Positions 6,681 to 15,680 of a stretch of DNA of 27,876 nt are shown one piece after another (the stretch's first letter is position 1; every line of letters starts with the position of its first letter). Location: the NCBI GenBank assembly GCA_035353335.1, contig DAOPZJ010000034.1:1-27876 (forward strand), read 5' to 3'. The translations under genes and the position numbers were made by a program. Origin of the DNA: Oscillospiraceae bacterium. Its GTDB lineage: Bacteria; Bacillota; Clostridia; Oscillospirales; JAKOTC01. The notes beneath the pieces were generated by a model. It was not told the origin of the DNA and did no database searches. It was given only the letters and a program-made list of their open reading frames with translations.

Positions 6681-8066
6681 ATGTCAAAAATGGACACACC
6701 CAACAAAATTTATTTGAGCGAAAATGAGATGCCGAAGGCATGGTACAATCTGCGCGCCGACATGAAGATCCAGCATGCACCACTGCTCAACCCCGCAACC
6801 CTCGAACCCATCAACGACCCCGCGCAGCTTGCGCCGATCTTCTGCACGGAACTCGCCAAACAGGAACTCAACACCAAAGACCGTTTCATCGAGATGCCCG
6901 AAGAGATTTACGAATATTACAAGCTCTATCGTCCGTCTCCGTTAATTCGTGCGTACAATCTCGAAAAAGAACTCGGTACCCCGGCGAAAATCTATTACAA
7001 ATTCGAAGGCAACAACACCTCCGGCAGCCACAAGTTGAACTCGGCAGCCGCACAGGTATACTATGCAAAAGCACAGGGTGTCAAATCTTTGACGACAGAG
7101 ACCGGTGCCGGACAATGGGGCACTGCGCTCTCGATGGCCTGCGCATATTTCAAAATGCCGCTGACCGTCTTCATGGTCAAGTGCAGCAGTGAGCAAAAAC
7201 CGTTCCGCAAGGCGGTTATGGAAACCTACGGCGCGACGGTCATCCCCAGCCCGAGCAATACCACCGAAGTCGGCAAAAAGATGCTTGCTGCCGATCCGAA
7301 TACCACGGGTACTCTCGGCATGGCCATTTCCGAAGCCATCGAAAAAGCGGTCACAAGCGATAATGCGCGCTATACCCTCGGCTCTGTGCTCGATCAGGTG
7401 CTTCTGCATCAATCCATCATCGGCCTCGAGACCAAGATTGCGCTCGAGAAATACGACATCCAGCCGGACGTCTTGATCGGCTGCGCAGGCGGCGGCTCCA
7501 ACCTCGGCGGTTTCATGGCACCGTTCGCGGGCGAAAAGATTCAAAAAGGCGCGAAGTATAAGATCATCGCGGTTGAACCCGCTTCCTGCCCCTCGATGAC
7601 TCGCGGCAAGTTCGCCTATGATTTCTGCGATACCGGAAAGACCACCCCGCTCGCCAAAATGTACACCCTCGGAAGCGGCTTTGTCCCCTCCTCCATCCAT
7701 GCGGGCGGTCTGCGTTATCACGGCATGTCCCCGATCGTCAGCCAGCTTTATCACGACCGGATCATCGACGAGGCGCGTGCCGTCGCCCAGACCAAGGTCT
7801 TTGAAGCGGCTACGCTGTTCGCCAAAGTCGAGACGATCCTGCCCGCGCCGGAATCTTCCCATGCCATCCGCGTCGCCATTGACGAGGCGCTCGAATGTAA
7901 AAAGACCGGCGAGGCCAAGACAATCGTGTTCAACCTTACCGGTACCGGTTATTTCGATCTGAATGCCTACAGCGAATATCGCAGCGGTAGAATGGTCGAC
8001 TATGTTCCGACCGATGCAGAACTCCAACAGGGCTTTGATTCATTGCCCAATGTCGGTTCTCTATAA
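6681..8066 (+). CDS. trpB: Tryptophan synthase beta chain, TrpB2 type
   Basis: A 461-residue PLP enzyme of fold type II. It has the Schiff-base lysine in GSHKLNSA (K118), the catalytic glutamate in TETGAGQWG (E140), and a phosphate-binding loop GCAGGGSNLGG. Its length, the N-terminal extension and the YRPSPLIRA/FEGNNTSGSHK style place it in the TrpB2 subgroup rather than the classical TrpB1 partner of TrpA. TrpB2 condenses indole with serine to give tryptophan. No trpA or other trp gene is adjacent, so it probably salvages free indole or acts with a distant alpha chain. AGGAGG lies eight bases before the ATG. The Trp T-box upstream independently supports a role in tryptophan supply. Confidence 0.93.
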   Translation: MSKMDTPNKIYLSENEMPKAWYNLRADMKIQHAPLLNPATLEPINDPAQLAPIFCTELAKQELNTKDRFIEMPEEIYEYYKLYRPSPLIRAYNLEKELGTPAKIYYKFEGNNTSGSHKLNSAAAQVYYAKAQGVKSLTTETGAGQWGTALSMACAYFKMPLTVFMVKCSSEQKPFRKAVMETYGATVIPSPSNTTEVGKKMLAADPNTTGTLGMAISEAIEKAVTSDNARYTLGSVLDQVLLHQSIIGLETKIALEKYDIQPDVLIGCAGGGSNLGGFMAPFAGEKIQKGAKYKIIAVEPASCPSMTRGKFAYDFCDTGKTTPLAKMYTLGSGFVPSSIHAGGLRYHGMSPIVSQLYHDRIIDEARAVAQTKVFEAATLFAKVETILPAPESSHAIRVAIDEALECKKTGEAKTIVFNLTGTGYFDLNAYSEYRSGRMVDYVPTDAELQQGFDSLPNVGSL

Positions 8067-8086
8067 AAAAGCATAAATAATTGATA

Positions 8087-8119
8087 AAAATCCCGCGATC
8101 AATTTGACCGCGGGATTTT
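8087..8119. terminator. Bidirectional intrinsic terminator after trpB2
   Basis: Perfect 11-bp arms AAAATCCCGCG (8087-8097) and CGCGGGATTTT (8109-8119) enclose an 11-base loop. A/T runs on both flanks let it act for trpB2 (+) and the convergent epimerase gene (-). Confidence 0.85.
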
Positions 8120-8141
8120 CGTTATCAGTATGACACGCGCT

Positions 8142-9005
8142 TTAGAACGGGCGAATGGTATGGGTGCAGGTGAAGGTCTTCCCTGCCTCCATGCGGATAA
8201 TACCTTCTTTTTTGGTCAATTCGCCGTTATGATAAATCGAATCGCCGATGCCATACCACGGCTCGATGCAAATATAACCGCCATTGGGTCTCGTCCAAAT
8301 GCCGAGCATCGGATAGTCCGGGAAAAAGACCTCGACACCCTTTTTACTCTTTTTGCCGATCAATGTGTTTTTCCTGGATTTATGGTCGGACAGGAAAATC
8401 GCATCGGTTGTAAAGAGATTATAGTTCAGGTTCAAAGTGTCTGTGTCGGTCATAACCGGTGTGACTTCGCCTGTGAACAACTGCTTATCAACCATGCGTC
8501 TGCCCACATTTTCTTTTTTCTCAAAAACGATCTGATAGTCGGTGAAATCTTCGCCGGGCATGAGCGGGCAGCGATACCCCTCGTGCGCGCCGATGGAAAA
8601 ATACATCTCATCTTTTCCGGTGTTCTTGACGTCATTTTTGACCGAGAGGGTGTCGCCATTCAGCTCATAGATGATGTCAAGTTGAAAATGGAACGGATAG
8701 TTTTTTAAAGTTTCCTCATTGTCGCAAAGGGTGAAAGTGATTTTTGTATCACTCTCTTTTTTTACGGTGAACTCCATATCACGAGCAAAACCGTGAATAT
8801 CCAGCGTATAGGTCTTACCGCGATAGGTGTACTCATTGTTTTTCAAACGGCCCACGATCGGGAAGAGAATGATCGCACGGTTGGCCCACGGACCGGAACC
8901 GTCGTAGAGATATTCGGTGCCGTCGGCGGTTTTAATCGATTGAAGTTCTGCGCCCAGCGAAGCAATTTCAACTGTTAAAAATTTGTTTTTCAATGAGTAA
9001 TTCAT
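8142..9005 (-). CDS. Aldose 1-epimerase family protein (LacX-like)
   Basis: A 287-residue beta-sandwich mutarotase relative. It has FPIVGRL (48-54), HGFARD (H71), SIGAHEGYRCP (H141) and CIEPWYG (E248). The two histidines and the glutamate correspond to the acid/base residues of galactose mutarotase-type enzymes, which interconvert alpha and beta sugar anomers in the cytoplasm. The LacX-like branch has broad or unknown sugar preference. AAAGGGG lies nine bases before the ATG, and an ideal promoter lies above it. It is divergent from the rhamnosidase gene, and the close promoter pair suggests linked use in sugar catabolism. Confidence 0.88.
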   Translation of the reverse strand: MNYSLKNKFLTVEIASLGAELQSIKTADGTEYLYDGSGPWANRAIILFPIVGRLKNNEYTYRGKTYTLDIHGFARDMEFTVKKESDTKITFTLCDNEETLKNYPFHFQLDIIYELNGDTLSVKNDVKNTGKDEMYFSIGAHEGYRCPLMPGEDFTDYQIVFEKKENVGRRMVDKQLFTGEVTPVMTDTDTLNLNYNLFTTDAIFLSDHKSRKNTLIGKKSKKGVEVFFPDYPMLGIWTRPNGGYICIEPWYGIGDSIYHNGELTKKEGIIRMEAGKTFTCTHTIRPF

Positions 9006-9028
9006 GTCATAACGCCCCTTTCGCGAGA

Positions 9029-9057
9029 ATTATATCTTTTGCTGTGAAACCTGTCAA
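9029..9057 (-). promoter_or_regulatory. Consensus promoter of the epimerase gene
   Basis: On the minus strand, TTGACA (9052-9057), a 17-bp spacer and TATAAT (9029-9034): a perfect match to the sigma-A consensus at both boxes. Transcription would start near 9022. Confidence 0.92.
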
Positions 9058-9063
9058 GCGCTA

Positions 9064-9092
9064 TTGACCCGAATGAGGTTAACGGGTAAAAT
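9064..9092 (+). promoter_or_regulatory. Promoter of the rhamnosidase gene
   Basis: TTGACC (9064-9069), 17-bp spacer, TAAAAT (9087-9092), with predicted start near 9099. Its -35 box is only 6 bp from the -35 box of the divergent epimerase promoter. The sequence across the junction (9053-9068) is an imperfect dyad, GTCAA-6-TTGAC. Confidence 0.85.
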
Positions 9093-9127
9093 AAAGATAC
9101 TACTTTTCGGGAAGGACAATTATTATC

Positions 9128-11785
9128 ATGGGCATTACAAAAGTATACGACTTGACGATCAATTACCTCAAGAATCCGCTCGGACTGGACGAGACCCCGA
9201 GATTTTCTTATAAACTCGCCGCCGACTTACGCGGCGCAGTACAAAAGACCTGCCGTATTCGGGTGGCATTCGATGCCTTGCTGCTGCAAAAAGGCATCGG
9301 CGACCTCTGGGACAGCGGTGAAATCAACACTGATGATACCGTGCATATCGCATATCAAGGCAAAAAGCTGCCGCCGGTGCACCGTTGTTTTTGGAATGTA
9401 ACTGTCAAAGGCGAAAACGGCAAAGTCGTCACGAGCGAACCCGCGTTTTTTGTGACCGGAAAACTCGATTCGGCTTGGAATGCCAACTGGATCACCGCTG
9501 ACTTTATTGGCAAAGGTGCGCTTGCAGCAGACCGTGAAGCATCAGCCTTAAAAGCCCCTTATCTGCGCCATGAATTCAAACTTGTAAAACCTGTCAAAGA
9601 GGCGTTTTTATTGATTTGCGGGCTCGGTTATTTCGAGGCGCATTTGAACGGCAAAAAGGTCGGTAACGACGTGCTGACCACACCGTTTACTCGCTTCGAC
9701 GAGACCGTGATGTACAGCACCTACGACGTAAAAGACATACTCTCGAAAGAGAACGCCATCGGCGTGATTTTGGGCAACGGCTGGTACAACTGTTTTGCCG
9801 AAGACCCTTGGAACACCAAGCAAGCCACCTGGCGGCATTTTTCGAAAATGATTGCGGAACTGCACGTCACTTATGAGGATGGCACAAGCGATTTGATTTG
9901 CTCCCGCGCCGACTGGAAATCGAGCGACGGTCCGATCTTTTTTAACGGCATCCGCAACGGCGAACACTATGACGCGCGTAAAGAACTCGGTGACTGGACG
10001 GTTGCCGGATATGATGATGCCGCATGGCAGCCGGCAAAAATGATTCGCGGACCCGGCGGCGCGCTTATCGGAATGAATCTTCAGCCGATTCAGATCCACC
10101 ACGAATTCCCCGCCGCTAAACTCTGGAAGACCGAGACTGGTTGGGTGTTCGACATCGGGCAAAATCAGGCCGGTGTGGCGCGCTTTAAACTGCGCGGAGC
10201 TGCCGGAACCGAGATCACGACGAAATATTCTGATGTGTTAAAAGACGGTTCTCTTGATATGATTCCTATCTCCGGATTTATCAAAAGCCACGGCTTCCAG
10301 ACCGATAAATACATCAAAAAGAGCGACGATGAAGAAGTTTGGCAGCCGATTTTCGTCTATCACGGTTTCCAGTATGTCGAGGTCTCGGGCATCGATTACG
10401 AGCCCAAACTCGACGATGTGGTCGGTCTGACAATGTACACTTCGTTCGATGTGTCGGGGCATTTCGACTGCTCCGACGAACTGCTCAACCGCGTGCAGCA
10501 CCTTTGCTGGTGGTCGACGGTCTCAAACTGCGAATCCATCCCGACCGACTGCCCGCACCGCGAGAAAAACGGTTGGACGGGTGACGGCGCGGCTTCCTCC
10601 GAACAGATTTTGATCAATTTCGGCGCGCAGGCGTTTTATTCCAAGTGGCTTGACGACATGCGCACCTCTCAGCGGCCTGCGGGGCAAATTCCTTGCGTGG
10701 TGCCGTCCACCGGATGGGGCTATAACAGCATGAACGGCCCCGATTGGTCGATGGGTCTGACCGATATCCCGTGGACAATTTACGCCTACAACAACGACCG
10801 CAACATCCTCGAAAAGAACTACGAAGCCATCAAGAAACACTGCTCGTATATGGAGAGCATGAGCGACGATTACACCGTCCATTACGGGCTCGGAGACTGG
10901 TGCGCGCCGTTCGAAGGACCCGCAATCTCGGTCAACATGGCCTCGTTCAAATGCCCGACCGCCGTTTCGGACACCGGGTGCTTCTACGATGCCGCTTTAA
11001 AACTCTCCAAGATGGCGAAACTGCTCGACAAGCCGGAAGACGAAAAATATTACACCGAATTGGCTGCAAGGATAAAAACGGCCTTTCGCAAGAAGTTTTA
11101 CGATGAGACGACGCATACGGTTGCCGGCGACTGCCAGACCTCAACCGCCGAGATGCTTTTCCAAGAAATTGCCGAACCCGAAGAGCGCCCGGTTTTACTC
11201 GCCAAACTGGTCGAACAAATTCACCGCGACAACGACCACGTCGATTTCGGCCTGCTCGGCTGCAAATATGTGATGCACACGCTCGGCGCGATGGGCGAAG
11301 GCAACCTCGGTTTCAAGATGCTGGCGCAGCGCACCTTCCCCGGCTGTCAGCAATGGATCGACCTCGGCGCGACCACGCTTTGGGAGTGCTGGAACGGCGG
11401 CGGTTCGCATAACCACCACATGTTCAGCGACCTCTCGGCGTTTATGTATAAATACGTCGGCGGCATCTCGCCCGACGAAAAAAAACCGGGATTCAGGCAC
11501 ACGATTCTGCGCCCCGCCATCGACTGCGGCTTGGAATTTGCAAACGCCGAACACGAGAGCATGTACGGCAAGGTCGCTTGCCGCTGGACCAACAAAGACG
11601 GCAAGCAGACACTTGATATCAATGTTCCGGTTTGCTGCGAAGCTACGCTGTATCTGCCCGCCGCCTATGCCGGAAAGTTGGCCGAGTATGGCAAGCCGAT
11701 TAGCTTTACGGCGAAAGCGAGCGGCTCGGAATATGCCGTCACCCTGCTGAGCGGTCAATATCATCTGACAGCCGAAAAGAAGTAA
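9128..11785 (+). CDS. Alpha-L-rhamnosidase, GH78
   Basis: An 885-residue GH78 enzyme that removes terminal alpha-L-rhamnose from plant glycans or glycosides by an inverting mechanism. N-terminal beta-sandwich domains precede an (alpha/alpha)6 barrel with DCPHREKNGWTGD. D474, E479 and D486 have the same spacing as D567, E572 and D579 of the Bacillus sp. GL1 enzyme, and E753 in TTLWECW fits its C-terminal catalytic-site glutamate. A beta-sandwich tail closes the protein. There is no signal peptide, so it should act in the cytoplasm on imported oligosaccharides. The ATG has AAGGA about 11 bases upstream, a somewhat long spacing. uvrC begins five bases after the stop, so the two share a transcript. 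Confidence 0.93.
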   Translation: MGITKVYDLTINYLKNPLGLDETPRFSYKLAADLRGAVQKTCRIRVAFDALLLQKGIGDLWDSGEINTDDTVHIAYQGKKLPPVHRCFWNVTVKGENGKVVTSEPAFFVTGKLDSAWNANWITADFIGKGALAADREASALKAPYLRHEFKLVKPVKEAFLLICGLGYFEAHLNGKKVGNDVLTTPFTRFDETVMYSTYDVKDILSKENAIGVILGNGWYNCFAEDPWNTKQATWRHFSKMIAELHVTYEDGTSDLICSRADWKSSDGPIFFNGIRNGEHYDARKELGDWTVAGYDDAAWQPAKMIRGPGGALIGMNLQPIQIHHEFPAAKLWKTETGWVFDIGQNQAGVARFKLRGAAGTEITTKYSDVLKDGSLDMIPISGFIKSHGFQTDKYIKKSDDEEVWQPIFVYHGFQYVEVSGIDYEPKLDDVVGLTMYTSFDVSGHFDCSDELLNRVQHLCWWSTVSNCESIPTDCPHREKNGWTGDGAASSEQILINFGAQAFYSKWLDDMRTSQRPAGQIPCVVPSTGWGYNSMNGPDWSMGLTDIPWTIYAYNNDRNILEKNYEAIKKHCSYMESMSDDYTVHYGLGDWCAPFEGPAISVNMASFKCPTAVSDTGCFYDAALKLSKMAKLLDKPEDEKYYTELAARIKTAFRKKFYDETTHTVAGDCQTSTAEMLFQEIAEPEERPVLLAKLVEQIHRDNDHVDFGLLGCKYVMHTLGAMGEGNLGFKMLAQRTFPGCQQWIDLGATTLWECWNGGGSHNHHMFSDLSAFMYKYVGGISPDEKKPGFRHTILRPAIDCGLEFANAEHESMYGKVACRWTNKDGKQTLDINVPVCCEATLYLPAAYAGKLAEYGKPISFTAKASGSEYAVTLLSGQYHLTAEKK

Positions 11786-11790
11786 AAAAC

Positions 11791-13653
11791 ATGGATCAAT
11801 TTCTCGATCTGAATGAGAATATCCCTGCGCTGCGGGACAAAGCCTCTCGTCTGCCTTTGCAGCCGGGCGTATATTTGATGAAGAATTCAACCAAGAATAT
11901 CATCTATATCGGCAAAGCGAAGGTCTTGAAAAACCGCGTCAATCAATATTTTCACTGTTTCGGGAACCTGACTCCCAAGACGATCAAACTGGTCTCCAAT
12001 ATCGATGATTTCGATTATATCGTAACCTCAAGTGAATTTGAGGCGCTGCTGCTCGAATTGAATTTGATCAAGCAATACCGCCCGAAGTATAACATCCTGC
12101 TCAAGGACGACAAAGGCGTCAGTTTTATCAAGATCACCCCTCCGCCCTGGTCCAAAATATTAGCCGTCCACCGGCAGGAGGACGACGGAAGCGAATACAT
12201 CGGGCCGTTTCCGTCGAGTTACACCGTGCATCTGATGGTCGATCAGGCGATTGCGATTTTCGGGCTGCCGACCTGCAACCGGGTGTTCGGCGAAAAAGAT
12301 ACCGGAAGACCTTGCCTGAACTACTTTATCAAGCAGTGTTACGGACCGTGCAAGCGCGGAAACAACTCCCCGGAACGTCATGCCGAATTGATCGGCGAAG
12401 TAAAAAAGTTTTTCCGAGACGGCGACCGGGAGATCGTAAAGAACCTGACCGAACAAATGGAACAGGCGGCGGAGTCGCTCGATTTTGAAAAAGCCGCAAC
12501 CCTGCGCGATCGGTTGAATGCGATTGAAAACATTCGCAAGACCCAGAGCGTAATCGACACAACCACCGCCGAGGCAGATGTGTTCGGGCTCACGCGCGGG
12601 AACTCCCAGTGCTGTTTTGCCGTCCTCTCAATTCGTAAAAGCCGGATTGCGGACAAAGAAAACTTTTTTATCGACGACACCGCTTCGGAGAATGCGCAGG
12701 CTTCACAGCTGCGCGCGGACTTTTTGCTCGGCTATTACGCCAACAAACAGGAGATTCCAAAAAAGATCTTTATTGATGGCGACTGTGAGGACAAAGGGTT
12801 ATTGGAAGAATTGTTATCCCAAAAGCGCGGTTCCAAGGTTTCAATCACCCTTCCGCAAAAGGGCGAGGGCGTCCGATTAATTCAAATGGCGGCTAATAAT
12901 GCCTTTGAACAGCTGACGCAGGTTACCGGAAAACAGCGTGAGAGCGGGATGCTGAGTGAGCTTTCGAAGTTAGTCGGTATCGAGAAATTGAACAATATCG
13001 AGTCCTACGATATATCTAACACCTCAGGCGCGGACAATATCGCGGGCATGGTGGTGTTTATCGACGGCAAACCGCAAAAATCCCACTACCGACAGTTTAT
13101 TATCAGGGGATTTACAGGTCAGGATGATTACGGTTCTTTAAGAGAAGCCGTGAAGCGCAGATATACACGGTTTGTCAACCACACTTCAAACGACGCCGCT
13201 TTTTCAGCAAGACCTGACTTGATACTTGCGGATGGTGGTCAGGGGCAAGTCAGCGCGGTGAAAGACGCGCTTGCAGAGTTGGAACTAACCGATATTCCGG
13301 TGCTTGGCATGGTTAAGGACAGCCGCCACACTACCCGCGCTTTGGTGGACGAACACGGGAATGAGATCGAGATCAAATCGGCACGCGGCGCGTTTACACT
13401 GGTCAGTACAATTCAGGAAGAAGTTCACCGTTATGTGATCACCTGCCACCGCAACCGCCGTTCCCGCCGCACCACCGCTTCGGTGCTCGCTAACATTCCG
13501 GGCATCGGCGACAAGCGTATTACGGCGCTGATGGAAGCGTTCAAAACCATCGAATCCATCGCAAAAGCGAGCGTGGAAGAACTAGCCGCCGTGAAAGGCA
13601 TGAGCAAGCAGGCAGCGGAGCGTACCAAACGGTTTTTTGAGGAGGAATATTGA
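11791..13653 (+). CDS. uvrC: Excinuclease ABC subunit C
   Basis: A 620-residue UvrC, the dual-incision nuclease of nucleotide excision repair. The N-terminal GIY-YIG domain reads GVY (26-28) and YIG (39-41) with K/R residues around GKAKVLKNR. A UVR helix pair for UvrB contact lies near 200-235 (LDFEKAATLRDRL). The C-terminal RNase H-like nuclease has YDISNTSG, ILADGGQGQ and SRHTTRAL carrying the acidic and histidine residues. A helix-hairpin-helix pair ends the protein (IPGIGDKR; VKGMSKQAA). The start ATG lies five bases after the rhamnosidase stop with only a weak AGAAG-type ribosome binding site, which suggests translational coupling. Its TGA stop overlaps the ATG of the next gene. Confidence 0.96.
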   Translation: MDQFLDLNENIPALRDKASRLPLQPGVYLMKNSTKNIIYIGKAKVLKNRVNQYFHCFGNLTPKTIKLVSNIDDFDYIVTSSEFEALLLELNLIKQYRPKYNILLKDDKGVSFIKITPPPWSKILAVHRQEDDGSEYIGPFPSSYTVHLMVDQAIAIFGLPTCNRVFGEKDTGRPCLNYFIKQCYGPCKRGNNSPERHAELIGEVKKFFRDGDREIVKNLTEQMEQAAESLDFEKAATLRDRLNAIENIRKTQSVIDTTTAEADVFGLTRGNSQCCFAVLSIRKSRIADKENFFIDDTASENAQASQLRADFLLGYYANKQEIPKKIFIDGDCEDKGLLEELLSQKRGSKVSITLPQKGEGVRLIQMAANNAFEQLTQVTGKQRESGMLSELSKLVGIEKLNNIESYDISNTSGADNIAGMVVFIDGKPQKSHYRQFIIRGFTGQDDYGSLREAVKRRYTRFVNHTSNDAAFSARPDLILADGGQGQVSAVKDALAELELTDIPVLGMVKDSRHTTRALVDEHGNEIEIKSARGAFTLVSTIQEEVHRYVITCHRNRRSRRTTASVLANIPGIGDKRITALMEAFKTIESIAKASVEELAAVKGMSKQAAERTKRFFEEEY

Positions 13654-14429
13654 TGAGGGACTTAAAACAGATCAAACACTTCGTTTTAGATATGGACGGC
13701 ACAATTTATTTGGGCGACAAGCTATTTGACTTTACGCCCGCGTTTTTAAACAAAGTAAAAGAGACCGGGCGAGACTTTGTCTTTTTTACAAACAACTCTT
13801 CAAAAAACGCGACTGCATACATCGAAAAACTGCTTCGAATGGGTATCGAAATTACTCAGGAGCAAATGCTGATCTCCAACGAAGTAATCATCGAGCATAT
13901 TTTAGATAAATATCCGGGAAAAAGCGTCTATGTAATTGGCACGGAACTGTTGAAAAACGACTTTATCAATACGGGAATTAAACTTACCGAGGAAGCGGAC
14001 CTGGTCGTTTTGGGATTCGATATCGAACTTGTTTATCACAAACTCGTGGTCGGGTGCGATCTGATCCGTGCCGGAAAACCTTTTTTGGCGGTCAATCCAG
14101 ATTTTAACTGCCCGGTTGAAAACGGTTTTATCCCCGACTGCGGCTCGATTGCGCGTTTGATAACCGCTTCTACGGGTGTTGCTCCGGAATTTTTCGGTAA
14201 GCCGTCGCAACATGCGCTTGACTATATGCTGCGCCGCATCGGATGCATGCCGGAGGAACTTGCGGTAATCGGCGACCGACTTTATACCGATATTGCAATC
14301 GCCGAAGGCACTGAGGTCACCTCCATTCTTGTCCTCTCGGGGGAGACGAAAGAAGAGGATTTAAAAACTTCTGAATTCAAACCGGATATCATTGTGCGCG
14401 ATCTGGATGAGCTCTCAATGTATTTGTAA
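13653..14429 (+). CDS. HAD superfamily phosphatase, subfamily IIA (NagD-like)
   Basis: A 258-residue HAD hydrolase. Motif I is DMDGT (D13 nucleophile, D15), motif II lies in FFTNNSSKNA, and the motif IV region is VIGDRLYTDI; a C2-type cap sits between. Family members dephosphorylate small phosphometabolites such as nucleotides, sugar phosphates or 2-phosphoglycolate; the substrate is not decidable here. I choose ATG 13653, which overlaps the uvrC TGA stop (TGATG), because AGGAGG lies seven bases upstream. It is the last gene of the rhamnosidase-uvrC-HAD transcript. I see no terminator; the metK promoter begins four bases after its stop. Confidence 0.88.
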   Translation: MRDLKQIKHFVLDMDGTIYLGDKLFDFTPAFLNKVKETGRDFVFFTNNSSKNATAYIEKLLRMGIEITQEQMLISNEVIIEHILDKYPGKSVYVIGTELLKNDFINTGIKLTEEADLVVLGFDIELVYHKLVVGCDLIRAGKPFLAVNPDFNCPVENGFIPDCGSIARLITASTGVAPEFFGKPSQHALDYMLRRIGCMPEELAVIGDRLYTDIAIAEGTEVTSILVLSGETKEEDLKTSEFKPDIIVRDLDELSMYL

Positions 14430-14432
14430 GAC

Positions 14433-14460
14433 TTGACGAAAGCCCAAATTGTGTTATAAT
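14433..14460 (+). promoter_or_regulatory. Promoter of metK-dtd
   Basis: TTGACG (14433-14438), 16-bp spacer, perfect TATAAT (14455-14460). The start would be near 14467, leaving a leader of about 60 bases. Its very 5' end can form a small hairpin TGCC-GGAA-GGCA (14468-14479) with a GNRA-type loop. The leader is too short for a SAM riboswitch. Confidence 0.85.
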
Positions 14461-14527
14461 ATTACATTGCCGGAAGGCAGACTATTTAAAAATTGCGCAC
14501 TCATCCCCTGCGAAAGGAAGGCACAAA

Positions 14528-15679
14528 ATGGCGAGGACGTTTTTTACTTCAGAATCGGTTACAGAAGGGCATCCCGATAAAATTTGTGATAAAATTTCCG
14601 ACGCGGTGCTCGATGCGATTATCGCGCTCGATCCCGGAGCACGGGTTGCCTGCGAGACCTGCTGCACCACGGGTGTATTATTTATAATGGGTGAAATTTC
14701 CACCGATTGTTACGCAGACATTCCTAAAATCGCCCGTGAGACCGTCGTTGAGATCGGTTATGATCGCGCTAAATACGGCTTTGACGGCACTACCTGCGCG
14801 GTACTGAGCACCATCGACGAGCAGAGTCCTGACATTGCACTCGGCGTCAGCCGCGGCGTTGAAATCGGCGCAGGTGATCAGGGTATGATGTTCGGTTTTG
14901 CCTGTGACGAGACCGAAGAACTGATGCCGCTTTCGATTATGCTCTCTCACAAGCTTGCAAAACGGCTGGCTTTTGTTCGTAAAAACGGCATTATGCCATT
15001 TCTCAGACCGGACGGTAAGACCCAGGTTACAGTCGAATTTGAAAACGGAAAACCCATCCGCATCGACACCGTAGTCGTTTCTTCTCAGCATGCCGAAGAA
15101 ATTTCGCTGGAACAGCTGCGCGCAGAAATTATTCGCGACGTGATCAAGGAGACTATTCCGGCGAATTTGTTGGATGATAAAACAAAATTTTTAATCAATC
15201 CTACCGGTCGGTTCGTCATTGGCGGCCCGCACGGCGACAGCGGTCTGACCGGCAGAAAACTGATTGTCGACACTTACGGCGGTTATGCCCGTCACGGCGG
15301 TGGCTCCTTCTCCGGCAAAGATCCCACTAAGGTTGACCGCTCTGCCGCATACGCCACCCGTTGGGCGGCTAAAAACGTCGTTGCAGCCGGCCTTGCCAAA
15401 CGCTGCGAAATTCAAATTGCTTATGCCATCGGTGTTGCAAATCCCGTTTCGATTGATGTTGAATGCTTCGGTACGGGTAAATACAACGATGAAGTAATTG
15501 CAAAAGCCGTTGAAAGCGTATTCGATTTCCGACCTGCTGCTATTATTGAGCAGCTTGATCTGCGTAAACCAATCTATAAACAGCTGGCATCTTACGGTCA
15601 TTTCGGAAGAACCGATCTCAATGTCCGCTGGGAGCGCACCGACCGCGTCGAAGAACTTCTTGCCGCTGTAAAAAAATAA
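14528..15679 (+). CDS. metK: S-adenosylmethionine synthetase
   Basis: Makes S-adenosylmethionine from methionine and ATP. The 383 residues (family about 395) include GHPDK (14-18, with the ATP-contacting histidine and lysine), GAGDQG (114-119) and the glycine-rich phosphate loop GGGSFSGKDPTKVDR (256-270), all intact. AAGGAAGG lies six bases before the ATG, and a strong promoter sits about 70 bases upstream. dtd follows after one base, so the two form an operon. No SAM-responsive riboswitch is visible in the short leader. Confidence 0.96.
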   Translation: MARTFFTSESVTEGHPDKICDKISDAVLDAIIALDPGARVACETCCTTGVLFIMGEISTDCYADIPKIARETVVEIGYDRAKYGFDGTTCAVLSTIDEQSPDIALGVSRGVEIGAGDQGMMFGFACDETEELMPLSIMLSHKLAKRLAFVRKNGIMPFLRPDGKTQVTVEFENGKPIRIDTVVVSSQHAEEISLEQLRAEIIRDVIKETIPANLLDDKTKFLINPTGRFVIGGPHGDSGLTGRKLIVDTYGGYARHGGGSFSGKDPTKVDRSAAYATRWAAKNVVAAGLAKRCEIQIAYAIGVANPVSIDVECFGTGKYNDEVIAKAVESVFDFRPAAIIEQLDLRKPIYKQLASYGHFGRTDLNVRWERTDRVEELLAAVKK

Positions 15680-15680
15680 T

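Noticed and set aside
6942..8027. A 361-residue open frame on the minus strand opposite trpB2
   Set aside because: It lies wholly antisense to a clear trpB2, has no ribosome binding site or family match I recognise, and is explained by the codon usage of the plus-strand gene.
11195..11890. A 231-residue minus-strand frame opposite the rhamnosidase 3' end and uvrC start
   Set aside because: Shadow frame crossing two real genes; its translation has no motifs and no start signal.
14461..14527. A SAM riboswitch before metK
   Set aside because: The leader is only about 60 bases and contains one small 5' hairpin, with no multi-helix core and no terminator.
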